Assembly (NCBI GenBank): GCA_022036555.1
Contig: CM039133.1
Location: 1,863,184-1,927,183 of the forward strand
Direction of reading: 5' to 3'
Length of the DNA stretch: 64,000 nucleotides
Source: Microstegium vimineum
Taxonomy: Eukaryota > Streptophyta > Magnoliopsida > Poales > Poaceae
A program made the translations under genes and the position numbers. Of this stretch, positions 11,976-24,045 are shown one piece after another (the stretch's first letter is position 1; every line of letters begins with the position of its first letter). A model generated the notes under the pieces. It worked only from the letters and a program-made list of their open reading frames with translations. It was not told where the DNA came from and made no database searches.

Positions 11976-12099
11976 TCACCTATTCTTTCACTACCCTTTT
12001 ACCAGAGACTGTTGGAGAATATTAAATTTTGAATTGTCTGATCATCTATCGATCTCAGAAATCTTCCAAGAATGGAAATCACTACTGCAAGTGGAATTT
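11976..12099. other. Host sequence between two insertions
   Basis: This 124-bp stretch lies between the CACTA terminus and the 5' LTR of the chromovirus. Its last five bases, AATTT, form one copy of the target duplication matched at 24041-24045. No gene is seen. Confidence 0.6.
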
Positions 12100-15018
12100 T
12101 GTAACACCCAAAAACATGCATTTGTTTTTATATAGATTAACAAATGGATAAATGCATTTTTGTGACCATTATAACCTAGGAAAATTATATGAAGATTTCA
12201 TAAAATAAAAATTATCACAAGTAGAAACATTTTTGTTGCATTCATGCTGCTGCATAGTATTTTGTATTGTTTGGTATTATTCAAATGCAAACTAGAAATT
12301 CAAAAGTATTTTGAAAATGGTTTGGAAACTCAAGAATTTAAAAGAAAAGCAAATTCTTTTTCTCTCTCCCTCCCTTATTCCTTTCTGGCCCGAAGGCCTG
12401 TTTCTTCTCGGCCCAGTCCAGCACCCCCCCTCTTTTCCCCTTGCCGTGTGGGCTATGCCCGGCCCCGCTCCTCGCGCAGAGGCCCAGCAGGCCGGCCCAC
12501 AACTCCACCGCGCAGGCCGACGCGCTCAGCTCTTTCCCCACGCTGACAGGTGGGCCCCATAGGTCAGTCGCCCCCCTCCTTTCCTTTCTTCTTCTTCCCT
12601 CCTTTCCTTTCTGCGCGCCGGCGCCTTTCCTTCCCGGCTGAGCGCAATTGGAGCAGGGGATCGCCCCCTTCCTTCGCTGACGCAACCCGGGGCTATAAAT
12701 GTCGAGCCCCCACAACTCGCCCCTCCATCAGACCTCCTCCCAGCACCACCGAGCCACCAGAGCCGCCGCACGCCAAGCACAGAGCCGCCGCCGCCGCCTC
12801 CGCACTTGTCGAGCTTCTCCGCGCCGTCCGACTGGTCCCCGAGCCTCGCGAGTGGTAAGAAGGGCCCCAGGAGCTCGCTCTCCCCCTCCATCCCTCGGTC
12901 TCGACCGCATGACTCCTGTCCGCATCCGCCGGTGACACAGAGCCGCTCCGCCGCGAGTACATCCGCGACCACGCCCCCGCGACTTCAACCAACCCCTCCG
13001 TAGTGTTCGCCATCTCCCCTTCCCTCTTCCGGTCCAATCCGCGTCGCGAATCGTTGCACCGCAGTGGTGGATTGCACAGCGCCGCTGTACTCCGGCAATG
13101 GTACCGTGGCACGCGAACTCTGCTCCGGCTGAGCGCCACCGCCCTGCTCCCGATCTAATCTGGATCGCCCATCTCCGAACGGACGGATCACAGAGCCCCA
13201 TAACGGTTCGGCCGACGCTTTTGCAAAATAAACCCGAAGTGTTTTTAAGTCTAAACCCGCCGTTCCTTAGCATCTTTATTCTTTATGTTTTCAGTTCTGG
13301 AAAGCGTACTCCCTTTCGGTTCTGTTTTATTTTCAAAATTAAATAGAAAACCCTATTTACAGATTTGCCACTCATTTTCAGATGCTTATAAAATGTTCAT
13401 TTTAACTCCGATTTCACCTATTCAAATTGCATTAGGATCGTATCGACGTAATCTACGTGATAGTGAGTTCATAGTTCATGGTAGACAACTTCTAAATATA
13501 ATTAATTGTTTAATCTCTTTTAATCTCTCGTTTAAATTATAAAACTTGATTAGATCATATCTTCTTCGTTATAGCTCCGTTTTTCGTGTTTCAAATGTCA
13601 ATGTGATCGTAGTGAGACGTAGGTTAGTTTTATAAACTTTTAATCTTGTTTTATTATGGTTGGTGTACTGTTCTAATCTATAGTCTCTGTTTGTTTGCAT
13701 GTTATGTCTCGGCATGATTGTATGTGATGTGGTGATCGAGTATAGACGATGAGCAGTACGTGGGTGACCAGGAGGTTTTCTTTGAGCAGGAGCAGCAGGA
13801 ACTTTTTTAGCAAGGCAAGTATTATATAGGATCTTCCTTGATGTCCTATTCATTATGTTTTTAAATCAAATCATATGCATGTGTATAATTTTGTTATCAT
13901 AGGGTTTACCTAGAATTGTACCTTGAACCTTGAGATCCTATGGGTTATCTTTGCATCTGGGTAGTTATTGCTAGTGCTCCTTTTTAACAAAGCATGATCC
14001 TTAATCTTGATTAATGACTATATGAAATGATAACGTAAAACTTGACTTTTTAGCAACATGTAATTAGGATCCTATCTGTCAGCAAAAGCTGGGACATACA
14101 GTACAACCATGAGAGCTACATGGCTCTGGCTTTAGTTCAGTACTAGGGTCACTCTCTTGCATGCGGCATTTCACGAAAGTTGCCATTGACGAGCGGTTGC
14201 GGGGTACGGCCGGAGTGGCTACCGCTGCGTGTGTGTACCATCGAGGGGTCCCCGTATACCCCTTCCCGTGGATCCGTAGTGTCTGTGGTATGTCAGCGAG
14301 CCCCTCTGAAAGACTTCATAGTGTACCCTGCCCACTCACCTCGGCAGTGTTTTGGGAGTTATAAACCCGGGCATATGGGTAACACGACTCATGGGTAAAG
14401 TGTACAACCTTTGCAGAGTGTTAAAAACTGATATGTCAGCCGTGCTCACGGACATGAGCGGCCCGGAAAACTCACAGAAAACCTTGTTTACTTGTTGTTT
14501 ATCTTTATGAATCAGTTTATCATGATAGTATGTTATTCTTTCTTTTGTTATATAATCATGCAGTTTAATTCGAGGGCTTAATCATAACCTTTAATTTATC
14601 ACTTGTAAAGTTTTGTTACAAATTAAAAATGCTTACCACAGTAAGACGTGTCATAATTTTTGAGCCTCATGAACCCCATATATACTTGTTGAGTACTAGA
14701 AGTACTTACGCTTGTTTATTCTTTTCATATTTGGATAAAAATCCCGGATGGGTACCAGATTATCAGAGTTATGAGGAGTATCCTAAGGATTACTAGGTTT
14801 GGAGTCAACCAGTTGACGTCCCTGTGCGATGGACCTTCGCTAGAGTTATCTTTTATTTCCGCTGTTATGTAATAGACTTTAATTAGATACTTATTCGCTA
14901 TGTAATAAACACCTGTAATGGTACATTTTTGATAATTTGTCGGCTTATGTGTGTGACTAATCTTTGGGCACACATAAGGTTTATGCATCCCGTTTTATCT
15001 TTAAAACTGGGTGTGACA
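12100..15018 (+). repeat. 5' LTR of the chromovirus
   Basis: It begins TGTAACACCC and ends GGGTGTGACA. It is nearly the same throughout as 21116-24040. A GC-rich promoter-proximal block (12380-13200) is open in several frames on both strands, but these ORFs are compositional. Confidence 0.95.
12694..12700 (+). promoter_or_regulatory. TATA box of the 5' LTR
   Basis: TATAAAT sits in a GC-rich setting (GGGGC before, GTCGAGCCCC after). The same motif is conserved at 21712-21718 in the 3' LTR. It is the likely pol II core promoter, placing the U3/R border about 30 bp downstream. Confidence 0.7.
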
Positions 15019-15036
15019 GATTGGTATCAGAGCCGT
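15019..15036 (+). promoter_or_regulatory. Primer binding site of the chromovirus
   Basis: TGGTATCAGAGC at 15022-15033 starts a few bases after the 5' LTR. It is the classic plant primer site complementary to the 3' end of initiator methionine tRNA. Confidence 0.9.
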
Positions 15037-15187
15037 GTTGACTGTAGGACGCAAGCCTAGTTAGAATTGGTTCTTAGGAATGCTCTTTTCATGCTTCCAT
15101 ACCTTGTTATTATTTGCTAAAACTTTTACTCATCTCAAAACTATGTTATCTTGATTCTAACTTATTCTCATCATTGCTTTTCTATAG

Positions 15188-15958
15188 ATGGCCCACAACA
15201 AGCAGACTGCTCACAAGTCCACTCATCCCCCACCGAAGCATGCGCCAATGGAGCCCCGCGAGGATGAAGAAGAAGTCCAAGAAGAGAGCTCAGGAGACAG
15301 CCGCTCCAAGATTCCCTCTGATGAGAACAGCCGCTCCAGGACTCCTTCTGGTGGTTCCGAAGCCGGTGGAGAACGCTTGGGATGGACCAAGCATTTCCAC
15401 TTCAAGGAGGGAGACGATGAGGATTACTACAATGGCTTGTTGAAGTGGACATTGGAGAACCACTACTCTGACTGGAAGTCCGAGGTGAAGTTCATGTGCT
15501 ATGAGAACAAGCACTTCCAGGACCCCTCCTTCTGGAAGTGTACCCTCTACATCTGCATCCGGAAAGACGTCACACAGTCGTGGCAAGTGGAGGCCGTCTA
15601 TGAGCCCAAGATAAGTCGTGCCAGCATGATGGAGTGTATGGAGGATGCAGCTCGCATGGCCTTCTTTGATCTTCGTGCTCATCGCCGTGACCGAATGATG
15701 AAGGATAAGTACCAGCACCTGCCCTTTGAGATCCGTGAAGGTTGGTCCATGTTCGAGACGAGAGATGGGTATGACGACGTCACCAAGGTGATGATCGATT
15801 TTGCTCATGAGTTGATGCAGCAGGTCGAGGTGCTGACTGATGAGCTAGGTGGCCAGCGCAAGCTACTCAAGAGAGCCCGTGCAGAGAATGATGAGATCAG
15901 AGGACGCCTGAAGATGCCCAAGTTCCATCAGAAGCTTCCCCCAGTTTTGCTTTTATAG
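15188..15958 (+). CDS. Intact extra ORF (256 aa) between PBS and gag, unknown function
   Basis: I do not recognise this protein as a standard Gag or Pol domain. Residues 1-60 are polar and probably disordered (Pro, Glu and Ser rich). Residues 80-165 look like a compact alpha-beta-beta-beta-alpha unit: a helix with LLKWTLE, strands SEVKFMCYE, FWKCTLYICIR and WQVEAVYEP, and a helix with MEDAARMAFFDL. That order and the AARxAxxxL helix recall double-stranded-RNA-binding domains, but this is a hypothesis from reading alone. Residues 200-242 form a likely coiled coil, suggesting oligomerisation. The ATG follows a splice-acceptor-like TTTTCTATAG directly. The ORF has no stop or frameshift, although gag-pol downstream is heavily broken. 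The alternative is that it is a divergent Gag-related accessory protein. Confidence 0.75.
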   Translation: MAHNKQTAHKSTHPPPKHAPMEPREDEEEVQEESSGDSRSKIPSDENSRSRTPSGGSEAGGERLGWTKHFHFKEGDDEDYYNGLLKWTLENHYSDWKSEVKFMCYENKHFQDPSFWKCTLYICIRKDVTQSWQVEAVYEPKISRASMMECMEDAARMAFFDLRAHRRDRMMKDKYQHLPFEIREGWSMFETRDGYDDVTKVMIDFAHELMQQVEVLTDELGGQRKLLKRARAENDEIRGRLKMPKFHQKLPPVLLL

Positions 15959-16640
15959 GTCGAGTACCACCCCGATGTAATAAAACGCTAGCAGCGAGAG
16001 TTGAGTTGAGTCGAGTCTTGTCGTGTCATGTGAACCTGGTTTTGCTTAATGAATTGTTATTATGCTTATGAGTGATTTGGAGTTTTGTTATGAGTGCTGG
16101 AATATTGTGGGCCTTTCCACAAGTTCCTTAGTTAGGAATAGATAAGTTTGATATAAATAAAATTGCTAGCGGGTGGGTTATCCTGTTTTTCTATCTTACT
16201 ATTTTCTGGAGCAGTCAGTACTCTTTTGGTTATATCTCAAAGTTGGATCGTCCCATGATCATGAAATTTTTATGGCACCAACTAGACTTCAGTACCTCTC
16301 CAATGAATCTTGAATTACGTTCATACCTGTTCTGGTTTGGGAGATATGGCAGTTACAAGATAAGGCTTCTGCGCAGTCTGGAACTCAGGAATAATTTTGT
16401 TAACTTTCTGTTTTCACCTATTTTCGCATCTGAATCTGAAAAAGTGAGAACTATGAAAGTTGTAGAAAATTTCATAAGCTTTCCAACCATGTAAGTTTCA
16501 CAATTGTTTGACTTCTGGAATGTGAGATATGACTGTTTTACAGTACCGCTTACAATGTTCAGATTTCAGAAAGTTATACTCAGTCACTTCTTTTGATGAT
16601 CAATAAATCTAAAGGTCGTTCGATGTGTTTTGGATAACAG
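15959..16640 (+). other. Spacer between the extra ORF and gag
   Basis: This is 682 bases of AT-rich, non-coding sequence. It ends in TTTTGGATAACAG immediately before the gag ATG, an acceptor-like end similar to the one before the first ORF. An 83-aa ORF at 16243-16494 shows no recognisable domain. Confidence 0.5.
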
Positions 16641-19600
16641 ATGGCCGCAAGAGGAGGTAGAGGCAGAGGCCGTGGCAGGGGTGCACTACCACCACCACCA
16701 CCACCGCCGCCACCACCGCCAGCACCTCTGGCCATGACTATTGAACAGTTCATGGGAGTGCAGGCACAGTTGATGCAGACAATGACGCAACACCTTCAGA
16801 ATCATCCTGCACCACCACCACCGCCACCACCACCTGTCCAACCTTGGGACAAACGTGGAGAGTTCATGAAAGGTCGCTCTCCGGTGTTCACCCATGCTTC
16901 TGAACCACTGGAGGCGGATGACTGGCTGAGAGCTGTGGAGAAGCAGCTGAATATCGCTCAATGCAATGAGCGTGAGAAGGTGCTCTATGCATCTGGCCAT
17001 CTACAGGGTGCTGCTCAAGATTGGTGGGACTCGTACATGTATGGACGTCCCAACAACGCGCCAGAGGTATCTTGGCAGGAGTTCACTGATAGCTTCAGGT
17101 CTTACCATATTCCTGAAGGCATAGTGGAGCTCAAGCAGGAGGAGTTCAGAGCTCTGAGACAAGGGTCCATGACTGTGGCGGAGTATCGTGACAAATTTGT
17201 TCAGTTGTCTCGATATGCTCCTCATGAGGTTGCCAACGACGCTGACAAGCAGCGCCGCTTTCTGAAGGGTCTCTATGATGGTTTGCAGTTGCAACTGATG
17301 TCCAATCTCTACCCTAACTACCAAGCCCTTGTGAACTGCGCTATTGTTATTGACAACAAGCGCAAGGAGATGGAAGCCAAGAAGAGGAGGCTTCAGGGAC
17401 CAGCTTCAGGAAGCAACACCCGCCAGCGACCCAACCCCCCACCGAACTTCCAATAGAGGTACCAGGGTCCGAACAACCAGTGGAACCGCGGTCAGTTCCC
17501 GCAGCGTCCACAGAACCAGCAGCAGACTGTGCCGCAGGCGCCACGTCAGGGGAACCCCAATGCTACTCCAATGAAGAATAGTGCTCCTAGCACCCCCAAT
17601 AGGTGTTTCTGTTGCAACAAGGAGGGGCACATGTCCTACAACTGTCCAGAAAAGCCAAACCCACCGACCCAGAACAACCAACAGAGGGCAAGGCAACAGC
17701 CTCCGGCCAACAGTGGAAAGGTGAACCACGTGTCGGCAGATTCTGCTCAGGAGGCTCCTGAAGTTATGATGGGTACGTTCAGTATCAACTCTATCCCCGC
17801 TACTGTACTTTTTGATTCTGGAGCTTCGCACTCTTTCATTTCTCAAGCTTTTATTAGAGTGCATGATATTTCATTACATACCATGAAAACCCCCATAATA
17901 GTAAGCTCACCGGGAGGGACTCTATCTGCAAATTACTATAGTCCTTTAGCTAGTGTGCTCCTAACGGGGGTAGCCTTTGAGGTTGAACCCATTATGCTAA
18001 GGACAGCTGGTATTGACCTCATTCTGGGAATGGATTGGATGATGAAGTACAAGGCAGTGATTCAGTGCCAAGAGAAGGTTGTTGTCCTGACCTCACCTAA
18101 AGGGGATAGAATCAGGGTGGAAGTTGTTTTGAAAGCTCCTCAGACGGCTACTGTGAATCAACTAGATGATGATGATCGTGAACATGAATCAGTTGTTGAT
18201 GAGTTCCCAGATGTTTTCCCGATGACTTGCCAGGTATGCCACCCGACCGTGACATTGAATTTCTTATTGAGCTTTTGCCTGGTACTGCACCTATTGCTAA
18301 GCGTCCATATAGGATGGGGGTTAATGAGTTAGAAGAACTTAAGAAACAGTTGCAGGAGTTACAGGAGAAGGGTTTCATACGTCCTAGCTCTTCACCTTGG
18401 GGAGCTCCGGTGATCTTTGTTGACAAGAAGGATGGTACACAACGGATGTGTGTGGATTACCGTTCGCTCAATGAGGTAACTATCAAAAACAAGTACCCTC
18501 GACCAAGGATTGATGACCTGTTTGACCAGTTGAAGGGAGCTTGTGTGTTCTCTAAGATCGATCTTCGATTGGGATATCACCAGTTGAAGATACGTGCCTC
18601 TGACATACCCAAGACTGCGTTTACCACAAGGTATGGGCTATATGAGTACACTGTGATGTCGTTTGGGTTAACAAATGCACCAGCCTATTTTATGTACTGG
18701 ATGAATAAGGTGTTCATGGAGTTTCTTGACAAGTTTGTGGTAGTGTTCATTGATGACATTCTAGTCTACTCCAAGAATGAGGAAGAACACGCAGAACATC
18801 TCAGGTTGGTCTTGCAGAAGCTCAGAGAACACCGGTTGTATGCTAAAAGGAGCAAGTGTGAGTTTTTGTTGAAGGAAGTGTCTTTCCTAGGTCATGTTAT
18901 ATCCAATGGAGGAATAGCAGTGGATCCAAGTAAGGTGGCAGATGTGTTGAATTGGAACCCACCTACCAGTATGACGGAGATTTGTAGTTTCCTTGGACTG
19001 GCTGGTTACTACCGGAGATTCATTGAAGGTTTATCCAAGCTTGCTAAACCAATGACTGCATTGTTAGAGAAGAATGCTAAGTTTGTATGGTCTGAGAAGT
19101 GTCAAACTAACTTTGAAGAATTAAAGAAGTGGTTAACCACAACGCCAGTGTTGATTTTGCCAGACCTGAACAAAAGCTTCTCCATATATTGTGATGCATC
19201 GCGTCTGGGTCTTGGGTGTGTGCTTATGCAAGAAGGCAGAGTTGTTGCTTATGCCTCGAGGCAGTTAAGGAAGCATGAGTTGAATTATCCTACACATGAG
19301 TTGGAGTTAGCAGCTGTGGTACATGCATTGAAGATCTAGAGACACTACTTGGTCGGTCACAAGAGTGATATTTACACGGATCACAAGAGTTTGAAGTACA
19401 TATTCACCCAGTCAGATCTGAACTTGAGGCAACGCTGTTGGCTGGAATTGATCAAGGACTATGACTTGGAGGTGCATTATCACCCTGGAAAGGCGAATGT
19501 TGTGGCAGATGCCCTCAGTAGGAAAAGTTATGCCAATGAAGTACACCTGGAGATACAGTCCAAAGAGTTGTGTGCTCAGTTAGCGCATCTCAACTTGGGT

Positions 19601-21069
19601 TTTGTTATTAATGCTATGGAGTTAGTTTTGGAACCAACTCTGGAATAGGAGATACGCAAGGGTCAGTTGGAAGATGAGAAACTGAAAGAGATTGCTGAGA
19701 ATATTGTGATTGGTAAGGCACCAGGTTTCAGTCTGGATGACAATGGTACTCTTTGGTTTGGTAAGAGGGTATGTGTGCCGAGAGTGAAGGAGATCCGTGA
19801 GACAATTCTGTGAGAGGCCCATGATTCAGCTTACTCTATACACCCCGGAAGTACCAAGATGTATCTGGAGTTGAAGGAGAAGTATTGGTGGTATGGATTA
19901 AAGAGAGATGCAGAGTATGTGGCACTGTGTGATACCTGTCAGAGGGTTAAGGTAGAACACCAGCGACCGGCAGGATTGTTGCAACCAATGAAAATTCCAG
20001 AGTGCAAATGGGAAGAAGTTGGAATGGACTTTATAGTGGGTTTGCCTCGCACCCAAGGTGGTTATGATTCGATATGGGTAATTGTGGATAGGTTGACAAA
20101 AGTTGCTCACTTTTTGCCAGTCAAGACCACCTACACTGGAGCAAGGTTAGCACAGCTATGCATGGAAAAGATAGTGTGTATGCATGGTGTTCCTAAAAAG
20201 ATTGTTTCCGATAGGGGTACTCAGTTCACATCCACTTCTGGCAGATGATTCATAGGTCCCTTGGAACCAAGCTGAACTTCAGTACAACCTATCACCCATA
20301 GACAGATGGACAGACAGAAAGAACCAACCAGATACTGGAAGATATGTTGAGAGCTTGTGCACTGCAAAATGGGACTAGTTGGGATAAGAGTTTGTCATAT
20401 GCTGAGTTCTCTTATAACAATAGTTACCAGAAGAGTCTCAAGATGGCTCCATTTGAGGCTTTGTATGGAAGGAAGTGCAGGACCCCTTTGTTCTGGAATC
20501 AGACGGGAGAAAGTCAAGTGTTTGGACCAGATGTGTTGAAAAGTGCAGAGGAACATGTACGGACTATAAGAGAAAACTTGAAAGTTGCACAGTCCCGACA
20601 AAAGAGTTATGCTGACACCCGCAGAAGAGATTTGGCTTTCAAAGTAGGTGACTACGTCTACGTAAAGGTGTCACCTATGAGAAGTGTAAAGAGGTTCAAT
20701 ATGAAGGGTAAGTTAGCTCCTAGATATGTTGGTCCCTTCAAGATAGTGGAACAACGTGGTGAAGTAGCTTATCAGCTGGAGTTACCTGAGAGTCTAGCAG
20801 GTGTACACGATGTTTTTCATGTGTCACAGTTGAAGAGGTGTTTGCGTGTGCCAGAGGAGCAGATACCTTTGGATGAGTTGGCAGTTAAAGAGGATCTCAC
20901 CTATGAAGAATACCCGATACCGATAGAGATCTTGGAAACAGCAAAAAGAGTCACAAGGAGCCGAGTCATTCGTATGTGCAAAGTTGAGTGGAATCGGTAT
21001 TCGGTGGATGAGGCAACTTGGGAAAGAGAGGAGGATCTAAAAAGGACATACCCGCAGTTGTTTGAGTAA
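16641..21069 (+). pseudogene. Chromovirus gag-pol polyprotein with chromodomain, disrupted
   Basis: Gag (16641-17456) starts with an RG-rich segment and two polyproline runs, followed by a Retrotrans_gag domain (about residues 95-215). A CCHC knuckle (CFCCNKEGHMSYNC) lies near 17608-17650 and the protease motif FDSGAS near 17814. Reverse transcriptase (18227-19000) has the YRSLN and FIDDILVYS active-site motifs. RNase H starts near 19180 (IYCDAS). Integrase has an HHCC finger (19818-19940) and a D,D,E core (MDFIVG, SDRGTQFT, QTERTN). A GPF-type segment and chromodomain (20900-21060) complete it. In-frame stops are TAG 17454-17456, TAG 19337-19339, TAG 19646-19648, TGA 19811-19813 and TAG 20299-20301. 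One-base losses occur near 18221 and 20234. Confidence 0.93.
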
Positions 21070-21101
21070 GCATCAGGTGAATCTCGGGACGAGATTCCTT
21101 T

Positions 21102-21115
21102 AAGGGGGGTAGATT
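21102..21115 (+). promoter_or_regulatory. Polypurine tract of the chromovirus
   Basis: AAGGGGGGTAGATT lies immediately before the 3' LTR, in the expected place for plus-strand priming. Confidence 0.8.
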
Positions 21116-24040
21116 TGTAACACCCAAAAACTTCCATTTGTTTTTATATAGATTAACAAATGGATAAATGCATTTTTGTGACCATTATAACCTAGGAAAA
21201 TTATTTGAAGATTTCATAAAATAAAAATTATCACAAGTAGAAACATTTTTGTTGCATTCATGCTGCTGCATAGTGTTTTGTATTGTTTGGTATTATTGAA
21301 ATGCAAACTAGAAATTCAAAAGTATTTTAAAAATAGTTTGGAAACTCAAGAATTTAAAAGAAAAGCAAATTATTTTTCTCTCTCCCTCCCTTATTCCTTT
21401 CTGGCCCGAAGGCCTGTTTCTTCTCGGCCCAGTCCAGCACCCCCCCTATTTTCCCCTTGCCGCGTGGCCTCTGCCCCGGCCTCGCTCCTCGCACAGAGGC
21501 CCAGCAGGCCGGCCCACAACTCCACCGCGCAGGCCGACACGCTCAGCTCTTTCCCCGCGCTGACAGGTGGGCCCCACAGGTCAGTCGCCCCCCCTCCTTT
21601 CCTTTCTTCTTCCTCCCTCCTTTCCTTTCTGTGCGCCGGCGCCTTTCCTTCCCGGCCGAGCGCAATTGGAGCAGGGGATCGCCCCCTTCCTTCGCCGACG
21701 CAGCCCGGGGATATAAATGTCGAGCCCCCGCACCCCGCCGCCTCCATCCGACCTCCTCCCAGCACCACCGAGCCACCAGAGCCGCCGCATGCCAAGCACA
21801 GAGCCGCCGTCGCCGCCTCCGTGCTTGCCGAGCTTCTCCGCGCCGTCCGACTGCTCCCTGAGACTCGCGAGTGGTAAGAAGGGCCCCCAAGAGCTCGCTC
21901 TTCCCCTCCATCCCCTCGGTCTCGCCCGTATGACTCCTGTCCGCATCCGCCGGCGACACAGAGCCGCTCCGCCGCGAGTACAGCCGCGACCGTGCCCCTA
22001 CGGCTTCAACCAACCCCTCCGTAGTGTTTGCCATCTCCACTCCCTCTTCCGGTCCAATCCGCGTCGCGAATCGTGCACCGCAGTGGCGGATTGTACCGCG
22101 CCGCCGTACTCCAGTAATGGCGCCGCCGCACGCGAGCTCTGCTCCGGCCGAGCGCCACCGCCCTGCTCCCGATCTACTCTGGATCGCCCATCTCCGAACG
22201 GACGGATCACAGAGCCCCATAACGGTTCGGCCGGAGCTTTTGCAAAATAAACCCCGAGTGTTTTTAAGTCTAAACCCGCCGTCCCTTAGCTTCTTTCTTC
22301 TTTACGTTTTCAGTTCTGGAAAGCGTACTACCTTTCGGTTCTGTTTTATTTTCAAAATTAAATAGAAAACCCTATTTACAGATTTGCCACTCATTTTCAG
22401 ATGCTTATAAAATGTTCATTTTAACTCCGATTTCACCTATTCAAATTGCATTAGGATCGTATCGACGTAATCTACGTGATAGTGAGTTCATAGTTCATGG
22501 TAGACAGCTTCTAAATATAATTAATTGTTTAATCTCTTTTAATCTCTCGTTTAAATTATAAAACTTGATTAGATCATATCTTCTGTGTTATAGCTCCGTT
22601 TTTCGTGTTTCAAACGTCAATGTGATCGTAGTGAGACGTAGGTTAGTTTTATAAACTTTTAATCTTGTTTTATTATGGTTGGTGTACTGTTCTAATCTAT
22701 AGTCTCTGTTTGTTTGCATGTTATGTCTCGGCATGATTGTATGTGATGTGGTGATCGAGTATAGACGATGAGCAGTACGTGGGTGACCAGGAGGTTTTCT
22801 TTGAGCAGGAGCAGTAGGAACCTTTTGAGCAAGGCAAGTATTATATGGGATCTTCCTTGATGTCCTATTCATGATGTTTTTAAATCAAATCATATGCCTG
22901 TGTATAATTTTGTTACCATAGGGTTTACCTAGAATTGTACCTTGAACCTTGAGATCCTATGGGTTATCTTTGCATTTGGGTAGTTATTGCTAGTGCTCTT
23001 TTTTAACAAAGCATGATCCTTAATCTTGATTAATGACTATATGAAATGATAAAGTAAAACTTGACTTTTTAGCAACATGGAATTAGGATCCTATCTGTCA
23101 GCAAAAGCTGGGACATACAGTACAACCATGAGAGCTACATGGCTCTGGCTTTAGTTCAGTACTAGGGTCACTCTCTCACATGCGGCAGTCAACGAAAGTT
23201 GCCATTGACGAGCGGTTGCGGGGTACGACCGGAGTGGCTACCGCTGCGTATGTGTACCATCGAGGGGTCCCCGTATACCCCTTGCCCATGGATCCGTAGT
23301 GTCTGTGGTATGTCAGCGAGCCTCTCTGAAAGACTTCATAGTGTACCCTGTCCGCTCACCTCGGCAGTGTTTTGGGAGTTATAAACCCGGGCATATGTGT
23401 AAAACGACTCATGGGTAAAGTGTACAACCTCTGCAGAGTGTTAAAAATTGATATATCAGCCGTGCTCACGGACACGAGCGGGCCAAAAAACTCACAGAAA
23501 ACCTTATTTACTTGTTGTTTATCTTTATGAATCACTTTATCATGATAGTATGTTATTCGTTCTTTTGTTTATATAATCATGCAGTTTAATTCGGGGGCTT
23601 AAGCATAACTTTTGATTTATCACTTGTAAAGTTTTGTTACAAATTAAAAATGCTTACCGCAGTAAACCGTGTCATACTTTTTGAGCCTCATGAACCCCAT
23701 ATATACTTGTTGAGTACTAGAAGTACTTACGCTTGTTTATTTCTTTTCATATTTGGATAAAAATCCCGGATTGGTATCAGATTATCAGAGTTATGAGAAG
23801 TATTCTGAGGATTACTAGGTTTGGAGTCAACCAGTTGACGTCCCTGTGCGATGGAGCCTCGCGAGAGTTATCTTTTATTTCCGCTGTTATGTAATAGACT
23901 TTAATTAGATACTTATTCGCTATGTAATAAACACCTGTAATGGTACATTTTTGATAATTTATCGGTTTATGTGTGTGACTGATCTCTGGGCACACATAAG
24001 GTTTATGCATCCCGTTTTGTCTTTAAAACTGGGTGTAACA
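21116..24040 (+). repeat. 3' LTR of the chromovirus
   Basis: It begins TGTAACACCC and ends GGGTGTAACA, and is followed by the AATTT duplication. It pairs with 12100-15018, differing by scattered substitutions and small indels. A TATAAAT box lies at 21712-21718. Confidence 0.95.
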
Positions 24041-24045
24041 AATTT

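Larger units (their letters stand above)
12100..24040 (+). mobile_element. Full-length Tekay-like chromovirus (Ty3/gypsy LTR retrotransposon)
   Basis: The element is 11,941 bp with LTRs of 2919 and 2925 bp. It is flanked by a perfect 5-bp target duplication, AATTT (12095-12099 and 24041-24045). The order is 5' LTR, PBS, an extra ORF, gag, protease, reverse transcriptase, RNase H, integrase with a C-terminal chromodomain, polypurine tract and 3' LTR. Large LTRs and a chromodomain place it in the Tekay/Del group of chromoviruses. The coding part downstream of the extra ORF has at least five in-frame stops and two 1-bp deletions, so this copy cannot make its own polyprotein. Termini and target duplication are fully preserved. 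Confidence 0.93.

Noticed and set aside
12244..13346. Several 60-180-residue ORFs on both strands in the GC-rich part of the 5' LTR, repeated at 21260-22365
   Set aside because: They lie in the LTR, overlap in many frames, and differ between the two LTRs by frameshifts. High GC explains them.
15022..15033. tRNA gene at the TGGTATCAGAGC sequence
   Set aside because: Only the 12-base tRNA-complementary primer site is present. No cloverleaf surrounds it, and no tRNA or rRNA gene was seen in the window.
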